Below, piece by piece: positions 1 to 10,632 of a DNA stretch of 64,000 bases; position 1 is the first letter of the stretch; each line of letters begins with the position of its first letter. The stretch is from positions 28,188,501-28,252,500 of the forward strand of contig OY821787.1 in assembly GCA_963682175.1 (NCBI GenBank), in the 5' to 3' direction. The notes below the pieces were generated by a model that did not search any database, was not told the origin of the DNA, and saw only the letters and a program-made list of their open reading frames with translations. This stretch comes from Triglochin maritima (Eukaryota > Streptophyta > Magnoliopsida > Alismatales > Juncaginaceae). Position numbers and translations under genes: made by a program.

Positions 1-1696
1 GTCTAATTAATGAATCTCTCCTGTTATGTTGTGTAGTTTGTGAGGGAGCCCCACATGAGTATTTTTGCCCCACGTGGTTTAATGTTTCCCTTCCAAGTGC
101 ATTGACCCACTTTTGAGGATCCCATTTGATGTCCTTTGACAAATGAAGATGGGAACTTATTTCTGTACATAATTATATTTTTAAAAAAAGACAAAAAGAC
201 TCCAAGAGTGAGCATAGCTTGTTGTGGGCTCCAACCCCTGTGTATTTTTGCCCCATTTGTTTCACGTATTTTTCTCCCTTCATAAGTATTTCACTGGTTT
301 TGAGGGGAATTTGGGTTTGTGTCCATCAACATGACAATGAAAATTTCCTTGTGCTCTAAAGTTTGGTGAAATATGTTACTTTTTCATGCAAAACTCATGT
401 AGTATCATGCTTGCATACATTGAGGACAATGCATGAAGTAAGTGTGGGGTTTACATTTGTTTATAGGTTGAGTCAAGTCTTTTTTAGTTTGTTTTTTCTT
501 TTCTTTTCTGTGTATGGTTAGGGCCATGTTAGTGTACTGCATTTAATATTGATATATTTGTTTGCCATCATCCTTGGGTGACTTACCTTCTTTTGCTTGC
601 CTGGTCCTTTAAATTTTCCATTTCTTTCGAAATATTCATATGTTTGTGAAACAAAATATTTTTTTGGTTTTGTGTGGTTTAGCATATACAAAACCGTTGA
701 CAGGCAAAGTAAAAAAGGAAGGTCCCAAAATTATCTTGAACATGATGCATTAGGATATCTAGTACACCGGATTTAGGTCTTATGTAGTCGTAAGGATACA
801 CCCCGGTTTTCCTTCGGGGGGAGAGTAATCTTAGGGATTCAATACTCAAACAAATAAGGAAGTCCACCCTGAACCTTGTGAGTCAAATAATTCGTGTCTG
901 TTAGTATAAGGAAGTTTGTCATAGTCAGGGACCCTTAAACTCCTGTTGTGAAACCTTAAGTGTAGGGGTTTTGGTTCGTGCGTAGATATGAAATAATTTT
1001 GTACAATGTTCTCTCTTCTCGCACGGCTGCTATCACTCGGGAAATTAGGTCCGAGGGGACTTAGTACCTGGTGCTTTGGAATCATCTGACTTGGGATGCA
1101 TCCCATTACACAGGTGTAGGGATCGCCCTGGGTGGAGATTTGGGGGAAGGTGTACGTGATAGTGTAAGTCCTCATAGGCAATGATGCATGAAACCTTACC
1201 CTGGGAGAATTAAACACCAACTTAAAAAATGAAGGAAAAGAAAGAAGAAAAGATGAAAAGAAAAAAATGGTAATGCAAATAAGAACCTTAATGGACTTTA
1301 CATTTTGTATCACTTGAGGGTGTTCAGGTTGCCCATATCTTTCACTTAAGTCCATAATTAACTTGCATGAATTATTCACTAGGCTAGGTGTGTGGCCTGG
1401 ATACATATATAGAGTCGGCATGAAGGATTACTGTGTCTAATGATCAACAAAAGTAGGTCTGGCAAGTCGAGTTGTTAGGTTGAATAATGCATCAATGTTC
1501 GGATTTTGTGGGTATATCCGCTGAAAACCTTCAGGAGACACCAATCCTCCTCCTTGGCGACAAGGTGGTTTAAGGATTTGTTGCACGTGCAAAGTGCAAC
1601 CGTGATTCCTACGAAAGTGAGTTAGGATTTCTTGTTTTTTATATGCTTTTCCTTTCTTTCATATTTTCTCTTTCTTTGTTTTGCTTGGGACTATCA
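1..1696 (+). other. 3' untranslated region of the Athila B element
   Basis: AT-rich, with no credible reading frame. It is collinear with 42200-43433, which lies between the third ORF and the 3' LTR of the element at 34608-44834. The first 400 bases, containing two 'tatttttgcccca' stretches, have no counterpart elsewhere in the window. Short frames on either strand have no recognisable protein similarity and I treat them as chance. Confidence 0.65.
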
Positions 1697-1717
1697 AAAG
1701 GAAAGTGTGGGGGTATT
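1697..1717 (+). promoter_or_regulatory. Polypurine tract before the 3' LTR
   Basis: The stretch aaaggaaagtgtgggggta sits immediately upstream of the LTR start. The same gtgtgggggta tract occurs at the matching place at 35410-35420 and 43441-43451. Plus-strand DNA synthesis primes here in this class of element. Confidence 0.7.
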
Positions 1718-3270
1718 TAATTAGTAGCATATCGTACATTGCATTCAAGCTATATATCCTTTATTTCACCCCAATTTTGTGATACTCGCGTGTTTATTTG
1801 ATGTCTTTCAGGGTTTAGGCAATAAAGAAGAGAAATGATGAGAAAAAGACCTAAACGCAAGAAGAATGGGCTGATTTGGATGGTTATGGACCTGCTTGTA
1901 ATGCGAAGGACTGGATTGTAACTCAGGAAGGACCCAAGTGAAAACCCAGAGGGACTTAAGTGTAAAGAAAAATATGTTGTTGCAAAAGTCCAGAATCTCC
2001 TGAACCTGAGAAGTAATTAGACAGTTGAAACGTAATGGGCTGGAACCAACAGCTCCTGACGCAGCCCCACATGTTTGTTATGTTAACTAAAAATGTGGTT
2101 AAAATTTGGAGGCGATCGAAGAAAAATGATCCACCAATGGTGGATGTTTCGGCTTCGTTTAAGCTCTAATTTTGGCGGCGGATCGGGTTGTCGGGTTAAA
2201 GAAATATGCAACCTCTTGATCTTATTTACAGTCGTCCGATTGCACCCAGATCCATCCAAACCCTCTAATCTTCTATAATTACACTTGTAATGCCTCCTTC
2301 CCTCTTCTTCCTCTTTCCCCATTAGAGTAGATTTTAGTTTCCTATTTTAGTAGTGTAAATAAACGGGTTGGAGAGGAGCAAACTTTATATTTTTATTTCT
2401 TAATATAGTTTAGTCTTGTTCTTTATCTTGATGTCTTTCCTTTGATGTCATTTCCTTTGTGCTTGTTTTCCTTCATCTAGTTTCCTGAATTTTGCATTAT
2501 GGTTTTGGGTTGTTTTTATATTTTCTTTAGTTTAGAGATGTGTAGAGAGTAGTCCATCCCCATTAGGGTTGTAGAAGAAAGTGTTATGATTATGTCATGT
2601 ATTAGTATGTGTGTTCATCCTACCATTGAACCTCACATGAGCTCCATAACCATCTAATGGGTTTTCACTCTTATCTTTGATGTGCTAATGCTCTTGAGTG
2701 AAGCTTAGCATGTGCTTAGATCAGTGAGCCAATTTTATGGGGAATGATGAGGTGAGGATAATGATGGAATGGAAGAAGGAAACATGACATGTGGTAGCAT
2801 GTGCTCCTGTTGGCCCCACCTTAATTAATGTCTTCTATATTTTAATGATTGCGTAAATCTTATTTCATGTGGAGACATAGAGGGGTTTGATCTTTATGCT
2901 TGAGTTCATTTAACTTCATTTCAATTATTTTCTTGTTTGTTTTAATGATAATGTTTTACTAATTTCATGTGGAGGCAAAGTTGTATTTTGTTTTATGGTT
3001 TTCAGGTACTACATGTTGTAACGAGCACAAATGAACACACACATATACACATATTTTCATATTCGCATTCTTTTTGTCACCCTACGGGGTTTAGTTTTGT
3101 TTCTTGTTTTCTGATTGCATACGCATAGTAGTGTAATCCGACCTCTCTTTTCCTTTTCCCCACTCGAGTATGGTGGATTTCGAGTCGCATGCGCTCCCTG
3201 TGTACTCGACCCGTACTTGCCAACACTTCATCGTGATCGTGCACTTGCAGTATTATAACTGATTCAATCA
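1718..3270 (+). repeat. Athila B 3' LTR
   Basis: About 1.55 kb. The start reads TAATTAGTAGCATA (ancestral TGATTAG inferred from the solo LTR at 45199) and the end is GATTCAATCA. Inside are segments shared with the other B LTRs: the 'gagagtagtccatccccat' block, 'actcttatctttgatgtgctaatg', 'catgtggtagcatgtgct', and the terminal 'cgacccgtacttgcca...cttcatcgtgatcgtgcacttgc' block. A short inverted repeat (ccaccaatggtgg) lies near 2131. The 5' LTR is outside the window, so no TSD can be tested. Confidence 0.8.
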
Positions 3271-3534
3271 CCCATCCTCCTCACAAGCCCCTTTCGATCC
3301 TCTGACCACACTTATGGTGACATCTTCTACAACACTGAGCCTCGCGAACAATTCTTGCCTCACTCGTGTCTCCTCTCATAACCCGAGAGGGAGCTTCCTC
3401 GACGCTTTACAATGTTTAGGTGATTCTTGAATATCGAAGTTGAATCACAATCTAACTAACCACTCTAACTGGAGCAGAATTTGATATAGATATGGGATTG
3501 ATATGCACGTGGTGAAGGTGAAGCTTTGAGTGTG
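3271..3534. other. Unassigned sequence between the Athila B LTR and a CACTA remnant
   Basis: About 260 bases with a moderate GC patch (3270-3420). No terminal repeat, TSD partner or protein similarity is visible. It may be a decayed end of the CACTA element to the right, but recognisable transposase similarity stops near 3535. Confidence 0.4.
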
Positions 3535-5111
3535 ATATGCATTGGCTTGTATCAATACATGACAATCATGAGACTTCAAACCAAGTAGTTTTGAATCCTT
3601 CATCGAAACTATACTACTAATCTTTGAAGAATAACACTGGCAATTTCACACTGTGAAGACTTGGACATAAGTTTTGCTCGTATTCCAAGTTGTGCTAGTG
3701 TTGCTCGTAAACCAAATTCTACTAGATTAAGTCTGGCATTATAACCATCTTTGTTTTACATGGTATGTTTAGAAGCGTTTCTAGTAAACTATCATAAAAA
3801 AATCTACATGCATGACATCAATAAAATGTCTAACTCTGAAGTTTGCCAGTAAGGAAGGTCAAAAAAGATGGATTTTTTCTCCAAATGCTCTTACATTTTC
3901 CAGAGTTTTAAGGCTTGCCAAATTCACATTTAATGTTCTTCACACATTCATATACTTGTTTAGCACTGATTACTTTAGGTTCTTGGTTATATTTTTGTTG
4001 AATGTGTTCCTCAATCTACGGTATCGATGATTTGTTGGAAGGAATCTCTGATGACCAAGATACACCGTCTTACCGCCATGCACTTGCTGCAAGGACGACG
4101 TGTTCTCTTCACAACACGGACATGCTTTGTGGCCTTTCACGGAATATTCTAACGGATTAGCACATGTAGGAAAGTCATTTATTGTATAGAAGATCATCGC
4201 ACGCATAGTAAATGATTGTTGTCGATGGGCATCCCACACTTGCTCACCATCTTCTGACAATTTATTTAGGTCATCAATTAAGGGTCTCACATACACATCG
4301 ATGTTGTTTTCCAGTTATTTTGGACCCGAAATCATTAATGACAACATCATGTATGTTTGCTTCATGCTTAACCATGGTAAGATATTGTAAAAAACAAGCA
4401 GCTACGAACTGTGAATGCTACTTAAACTACCATAAGGATTCATTCCATCGGTACATAGACCAAGTCGCAGGTTTCTGGATTCCTCACAAAATAATGGGAA
4501 GTCAGAATTAATTTTCTTCCACTAGGGAAAATCTACAAGATGCCAAAGCAACTAATCATTCGTTGTCTCTCAATCTACTTGCCATGTCAGCTTCTTCGAG
4601 TCCTCAGAACATGCAAACAAATGCTGCAACCTTAGAATTATCAGAAGATACCACAATACCTTTGTTGAGGGACCTTGTAGTTTTATGGTCTCATCAGCAC
4701 TGATATTTTCTTTTTGCTTCTACCACGACAATTTACAAACAGGACAATAATACTGGTTTTCAGAGTCACTCATATAGAGTATACAATCATTACGACATGC
4801 ATGTATTTTCCTATACAAAATCCCCATGGGATGCAATATCTTTTTAGCTACATATGTACGATCCGGAAGTTCATTGCCATCTGGAAGAATCTCGTTCAGC
4901 AACTTCAGCAGTGCAGTGATACTCGCATCACTCCAACCATTTGTTGTTTTCAAGGTATACAACCTTAAAACTATGGAGAACCTACCAAGTACATGCTACC
5001 AAGTACATGGGGCTTATAATAATAGTTGTCGGCAACATCTCAGATCAGATCTTCTAACCAGTCACTATGATCACCTTCTTCTTTGGTGCTTTTTTCATTT
5101 TCACCTGCCAT
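3535..5111 (-). pseudogene. CACTA TNP2-type transposase, broken
   Basis: Fragments of the tnp2 transposase (Transposase_21 family) can be read in order on the minus strand. The N-terminus starts at 5111 (MAGENEKST). Next comes the segment TLKTTNGWSDASITALLKLL (about 4950-4890), then KIHACRNDCILY with CPVCK (4810-4725), then MRAMIFYTINDFPTC, KACPCCEE and YLGHQRFLP (about 4200-4050). The 'RHFIDVMHV' helix (about 3835-3805) and 'GLKSHDCHVLI' (about 3575-3545) follow. Intact relatives are roughly 700-1000 residues and cut the element ends in the nucleus. Several frameshifts and stops interrupt this copy, including a stop after SDWLEDLI near 5045 and a frame change near 3800. It cannot make a full protein. 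Confidence 0.85.
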
Positions 5112-5595
5112 ATCGAACGATTATACCCTTCGTCAAAACATTTCTCAAACAAATGAGCTATTATCTCTTTTACATCTTGTAAGACATGTTACAACAATTC
5201 CTAAATGGACATAAGACATTTCTCCCATTTCAAGCATATGCATTCTTCAGGGCAAATTGTAGAAATTCATCAATTCTAACATTGTACTCGTCACTAAATC
5301 TACTAGCGAAAATCTATTTTTGATCCATAATTTTCTATACATCCAGAGGAGCAATCTCAATGTAAAGGTAGATATAAATTTTGATTCTTAGTCCCCTAAA
5401 AGTTAAACTACCAATAAACAATCCAACATCAACAGAACAACCCATTCGAGTCCATAAAATACCATTCCATTATAAATTACAAACAAACAAAACCTTGATA
5501 TATGCACCTTGGGACTAATTAAAACAAGTCATTTTAATTAGTGTAATTAATTTTTGTTGCAAATGGAAGCAATGATCACACCTTCGTGTGAAAAT

Positions 5596-5641
5596 GCTGG
5601 ATTTAAAAGATGGTCAGGGCTGGATTTAAAAGATGGTCAGG
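5596..5641. repeat. 23-bp perfect tandem duplication
   Basis: Two exact copies of gctggatttaaaagatggtcagg lie back to back. The related CACTA element has a single diverged version near 17270 (gctggatttgaagaatggtca), so the duplication is specific to this copy. Confidence 0.9.
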
Positions 5642-6054
5642 CGAGACTGATTGGGCGGGGATGAGTCTTCGGGGTTCGTCGGTCTGAACGGGATGATCGA
5701 TCGGGTGGAGCTGGCAAAATGGATGGGGATGGCGAAAGAAAATGGGGGTTTGCCTAGCTCGTAATTAGGTTTGGCAGTTTGTATGTTTGATTTTGGGTTG
5801 AATAGAAAATATGACAACACAGTAAAAGTTACTAAAAAAGTTTAGAGTTTACCCCATTGGTTAACATAAGAAATGACGTGGTTAATCCCTTTATGGATGT
5901 AACATGCTAACCAAACAAGCAAACACAATTTGGTCACTGAAACCACTACCTAGAATCACCAGTTTGAATAATCAAAATGCAGTTGGTCTATATAGGACAA
6001 ATGCTTAGGAAATATTGTGCTACAATGGTCAATATACACCATATCGGTTCCCGG

Positions 6055-6359
6055 TGCACCGTTGTGATAAGCCTAAAACCACATCAATGCATGTCAAACA
6101 TATTACGACCGACGTGGTATGAACATTCACGTCGGCCGTAAAATTACCAATGTGATAAGCCTAAAACCACGTCGGTGCACATCGAACATATTACGACTGA
6201 CGTGGTAACGCGATCATTCACGTCGGCCATAAAGTCTGACGTGGTAAGCCTAACATCACGTTGGATTTCCAGCTGCCGACAAGGTTCACCTAATACCACG
6301 TCGAATTCTCACATTCCGACATAATCAGGACGACGTGGTAACCGTATTATCTAGCAGTG
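6055..6359. repeat. CACTA right subterminal repeat region
   Basis: Multiple direct and inverted short repeats built on ACGTCGG and ACGTGGT occur between 6055 and the terminus (for example 'attcacgtcggccgtaaa' and 'ccacgtcggtgcaca'). CACTA elements typically carry such arrays in their last few hundred bases as transposase binding sites. The same motifs recur at 10130-10630 and 17480-17687. Confidence 0.75.
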
Positions 6360-6885
6360 AAGTTTTGGGTGAGTGGAGAGTATGTTACATTTGGATTATG
6401 GGATTAGTTTTGGATATAATGAAATTTGTCCTTGAAAATCATTATGGTCTAAGAGTTAGATAGAAAAACATTACAATGTAGAACTTTAGGAAATGAAAGC
6501 CTGTAATGGGAGTTTTAGGTATTTTACGTTATTTTCATAAGGTTAATTTAAACATATTAAGATAACACATTCTAAGTAATTTTTAGTTGTAGGAACATAT
6601 TAATTATATGATACAATTTAGTTTGTAAATAATGTATATCATAGTTTTTTACATATCTGAATACCTGCATCTTTGACAAAAAGATGTATCTGTATCCATA
6701 TTTTCTTATTTATTTAAAGTTGATATACATATTGCCAAAATTTTGAAAAAGACACCCTATTTGTATTCGGTGAATATGAAAATTTTGATGATATCCATAA
6801 TTTTCAATTTTGGATATGGTAACTACAAATGCAAATCAAGTAATACAAATCCATTTACACAATTGCAACTGTTATATGGATGTCC
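6360..6885. other. Unassigned AT-rich spacer
   Basis: No coding sequence or terminal repeats. The part at 6655-6830 has loose inverted similarity within itself (variants of 'tatccata' and 'attcggtgaatatgaaaattt') and may be a worn MITE, but no boundaries or TSD can be defined. Confidence 0.4.
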
Positions 6886-7744
6886 TTCAACTAGTGCAGA
6901 ATAGTAAATAGTCGTCGCCTAATAGACGTTGGTCGCAAATAGCCGACGTCTATAGGCATAGACGTCGGCTATTAATACAACCGACGTCTATTGGGTCATC
7001 TAGACATCGGTTGTTGGAATACCATTTCAACTGACATCTATACCTCAACGTTTATTCCCCACGTGTTTAGACGTCGACCTATAGACGTCAGATGTATTGT
7101 ATAGCCGACGCCTATAGGTCCCCATCCTTATAGACATAGGGTGTGTGATGTAGCTGATGTCTATATGTCTTATAAGTCGAACCGCTCCCTTAAGTTTTTT
7201 TATCTTTTATCCCAGTAAAAGCCCGACCGAACCCTAGCCTGAAACCTGACCTCCTCCGCGACCACACCCTAACCCCCTTGCGACCGAACCCGACAAAACC
7301 GCAACGATCTCCTCCACCACCGAAGCATATTTTTCACGGCACCCTCAACAACCACGACCTCCGCGACGTTGACAGTCGCGACCTCCTCCGCCACCGAAGC
7401 TACCTCTGTCGGGGTACATTTCAGTTGGTTTACGTTTAAAAATACATTTTAGTTGGTTTTAATTTGTAGTTCAACTTGAGATTTGAAAGTATAGAAATTT
7501 TGGTATGTAAGGGAGGTTGAATGTATAGCAACATGTTATGAGATACATGGAGGAAATTCTCGAAATTGCACCTCAAGACAGACCTAACTGAGGTAATATA
7601 TATCGCTATTCAGTCGTATAATTAAAGTTTCATATTTAGATATTAATATTTTGTACTTCTATTTTTAAAGGTCTTCCAACAGAATAGTGATCCCTACTCG
7701 CAACAGGAGCTGGATCATACTCGCGAGCGATGGGCTCGCTATTT

Positions 7745-9255
7745 TGTTAGAAACATGTTAATGAACTTATTGGCTTTTTGGGCTTAATCCGTGTTTTGGT
7801 GATCTAATCAACCTAATCTTAATCACAATCAAATGTAGTGTAGCACACATAATGCATAGAAGATATGTAAATATCAACAGGTAATCAAGACTCAAGGAAT
7901 AATGGAATTGATGTCAAGATATGTAATCAAGCTTTTGAAGACATGTAATTTGCCTTTATTTTGAGTCTTAGGAATCTTTGTAATCTTGAGCATACAAGAG
8001 TTAAAACTTACTCACATACACAATAGGTTCCTTGTAGAAGTCACACATAAAATTTCACATCAATTGGGCTTCAATAGATCACCCAAACAAAGACCGAAAA
8101 GTCACCTAAACTCAAACCTAGTTTTCCTGTGCCAAATGATCAATCGAACTAGTTCTCAGTTCGACTGTTTATAATGGAGTCGTTGTGTGAATTTTCCTTG
8201 ATTTACCGGTTGACCGGTTTTGAACTTTCGATCGACTGTTCCCGTAATTTCATGTGGTCGTTATACTTCTCGTTTTCTTCCAATAGTCGTATTCGTATAA
8301 ATCCAACCTACTCCTAAAATACATTTGGCCACCGGTCGAACGACGACCTTGAATCGGTCGACCGGATGAACACTTTTCTTGAGCCCTAAAGTGCCTGTTA
8401 TTTTCAGTTGAACGATCCACAACATGTGTTTAACCGATTACTTTTATCCTAGAAAAAATCCCCGAACGGTCGACCATCCCATACCGTTGGTTTGACCGTT
8501 CACTTAAGTTATAACCTAGTTTGTTCAATCGATGCACTTTTGCTTTGAACATTTCTTTATTCCTAAAGAAACGGTCGACCGTTATGCCCAATCCAGTCGA
8601 CCATTAAGGGACGAATTTGCTAAATCTTGATTTCTGTTTTCTCTATCTTTTACACAACTCAATCAACTCGTCCCCAACAGCTAGAAAACTTTAGGAGTTA
8701 TAAATAGAGGATCAAACACATTGTTTAGACAACTCTCCCACTTCAAATTGTCCCATAGACTACATAGAAGTCTCCTAATCCTCAAAGCTCCAAAACATAC
8801 ACTCCAAGACTAAACTTCCACATCTTTGATCAATTCTACATTATACTCAAAGTGTGCTCAATTTAGAGAGTGTAGTTCCACTCATATTCTTTTTCAAAAA
8901 GAGTAAAGGGTCCGGTGAAAGCTCGAAGCATCCTTCTCGGATTGTGAGAAGAGGATTCCAAGCTAGGTGAGGGTTGTTCGCTAGCTTGAAGATTGTAAAG
9001 GCATTGTCTCCCGGCCCGGAACGGGGAGCAGATAGTTATGTCATGAAGGGAGATCAACGTGTCGAACGGAGCTTGCAAGAGATGACGTAGGGGGGTGGCC
9101 GAACCTCTAAAAAAATCCCCGAGTTATTTGTGGTTTGCTTGTTTCTTCTCTACTTGTTTAAATTTGTTTCCACTGCATCTTTTGTTTAATTGAGTAGGGA
9201 TTAAGAGTAATCTGATTAGATAATTTTAAGCCATTACGATCTTACAGAACTGACA
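7745..9255 (+). repeat. Copia-type LTR (probably solo) inserted in the CACTA element
   Basis: The segment starts TGTTAGAAACATG and interrupts the CACTA interior. It contains repeated CGGTCGACCG-type palindromes (8355 and 8572 exact, several degenerate), a TATA box at 8699 and a downstream block ('ctcggattgtgagaagaggattcc', 'tgttcgctagcttgaag') whose reverse complement appears in the copia LTR at 45130-45200. The left edge is fairly clear. The right edge is uncertain (somewhere between 9112 and 9255) because no convincing CA end or matching TSD was found. No internal coding region accompanies it. Confidence 0.6.
8699..8706 (+). promoter_or_regulatory. TATA box of the copia-type LTR
   Basis: TATAAATA in the context gagttataaatagagga, about 955 bases into the LTR and downstream of the palindrome-rich U3-like segment. 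Transcription would begin roughly 30 bases further right. Confidence 0.55.
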
Positions 9256-10124
9256 GGTTCTTATATCATGAACACCTTCTTTGTAATTAAACATACAATT
9301 TATTTAACATGTTTCTTTGTATTACCAACATACAATTTGTTCTTTAATATAATCAAACATATTTGTGAATGAATGCCAAGTGTTTGTGTATGTATGCTTG
9401 TGGATGAATGATTGTGTTTGTGTATGCTCATTGGATGAATGTGTATATGTGGATGAATGTGTTTTGCAGGATGAATGTTTTTCTAGTGCAGGATGAATGT
9501 ATTCTTTTTTTAATCAAGTAAGGGTATAGACGTCGGCTATTGGGTTAACCCGACGTCTATACTTAGGAATAGACGACTGTTATATATAGATCCCAACCGA
9601 CGTCTATTCTTAAGTATAGACGTCGGTTGGGATCTATAAGCGATGTTATTCCTAACTATAGTCGTTGGTTGGTAGCTACCAACCGACGTCTATTTGTTTC
9701 AAATAGACATCGGCCTTTAAGTGACCAACGTCTAGGTATATACGACGCATAGATAGACATCGGGTCAGGAAAGCCGTATGTCCGACCTATATAAGCCATA
9801 TATCCGACGTATATTCCCTTTTCTGCACTAGTGTTCCCACAGTTAATATTTGTGCATCATAAACCTCAAACAGTATGGTCTACATGATTAAATTGATCTT
9901 ACTTAATAACGATTCCTTTTCTCTCCATTGCTTAACCCCACACACTTCATCTGTTTGCGCCATCAACTTGCCAACATTCAGATCAAAAGTTGTTCCTTTT
10001 CCTATGCGAAACCAAACGTCTTGATAGTTTGTTTCCATATACCAACATATCACATCGCCAACTTACATTTACATGTTTCTTTGTACTTATACTACTGCAG
10101 AACAATATTATTACATTGGATTTG

Positions 10125-10632
10125 GATGTATCACGTTGGGTTGATCACCTCTGGTGACCGACGTGATACTAGGAGCACATGGTAATGAGGGAATTTTACG
10201 TCGACCAAAAATCTGATGTAGTATGTAGGTATACAACGTCAGTATTAAACAATGAAATCGACATTGTATATATGATATATCACGTCGGTGGATTGGCTAC
10301 ACACCGACGTTGTATGTCATTTTATGAAAATCGAATTTGGATAGAAATCAAATAAAACGGCATACCACATCGAGTTTTAGGCAATCCACTGACGTGGTAT
10401 GTAGAAACCCAACGTAGATTTCAACCTAAAATCCAACATGGTACGTACTTTTATTAAAAACAGAATTCCAACAAAAACTCAAATAAAAGGACATACCTCG
10501 TCGATTTTTAGCCAATCGACCGACGTGGAATATAGAAACCCCACTTCAATTTCAACTTAAAATCGGATGTGGTATGTCCTTTCAATAAAATAAAATAAAA
10601 AGGACATACTATGTCGATTTCAACCAAGTAAC
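10125..10632. repeat. CACTA left subterminal repeat region
   Basis: Repeated ACGTCGG, CGACGTGGTATG and ACCACATCG-type units occur in both orientations ('caccgacgttgtatg', 'ccactgacgtggtatg', 'gaccgacgtggaatat'). They correspond to the repeats beside the right terminus at 17480-17687. The array is interrupted at 10633 by the hAT insertion. Confidence 0.7.

Larger units (their letters stand above)
1..3270 (+). mobile_element. Athila-like Ty3/gypsy element, subfamily B, 3' end only
   Basis: This is the downstream noncoding part and 3' LTR of an LTR retrotransposon whose coding body lies outside the window. The stretch around 419-960 matches the 3' untranslated region of the better preserved Athila element at 42205-42750: it has the same 'ttgaggacaatgcatg' stretch, the same 'ttaggatatctagt' block and the same 'aaggaagtttgtcatagtca' block. 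A purine-rich tract ending near 1717 leads into an LTR that resembles those at 30817-32358 and 45199-46686. No gag or pol sequence is visible here. Confidence 0.8.
3535..6359 (-). mobile_element. CACTA element remnant (CACTG-type termini), right end preserved
   Basis: A decayed CACTA/En-Spm element transcribed on the minus strand. The right terminus reads, on the minus strand, CACTGCTAGATAATACGG and ends at 6359. It is followed inward by subterminal repeats with an ACGTCGG or CACGTGG-like core. The terminus closely resembles the one at 17687 (CACTGTTGGAAGATACTGG), so both belong to one family. The left terminus is not recognisable. Confidence 0.8.
6889..9833 (-). mobile_element. Non-autonomous CACTA element with TSD ttc
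   Basis: The left end is aaCTAGTGCAGAATAG (first C mutated) and the right end is the inverse, CTTTTCTGCACTAGTG. Both are flanked by the 3-bp direct repeat ttc (6886-6888 and 9834-9836), the expected CACTA TSD. Both ends carry TAGACGTCGG / CCGACGTCTA subterminal arrays (6925-7160 and 9525-9800). The GC-rich interior at 7200-7420 and the 'tgtatgcttgtggatgaatg' tract at 9370-9480 match the reverse complement of 19240-19490 and 18960-19110, so this element is oriented opposite to the one at 18501. No transposase is encoded. A copia-type LTR lies inside. Confidence 0.85.

Noticed and set aside
846..1421. 191-codon minus-strand frame in the Athila 3' UTR
   Set aside because: The homologous region at 42600-43160 does not keep the frame open, and the translation has no domain.
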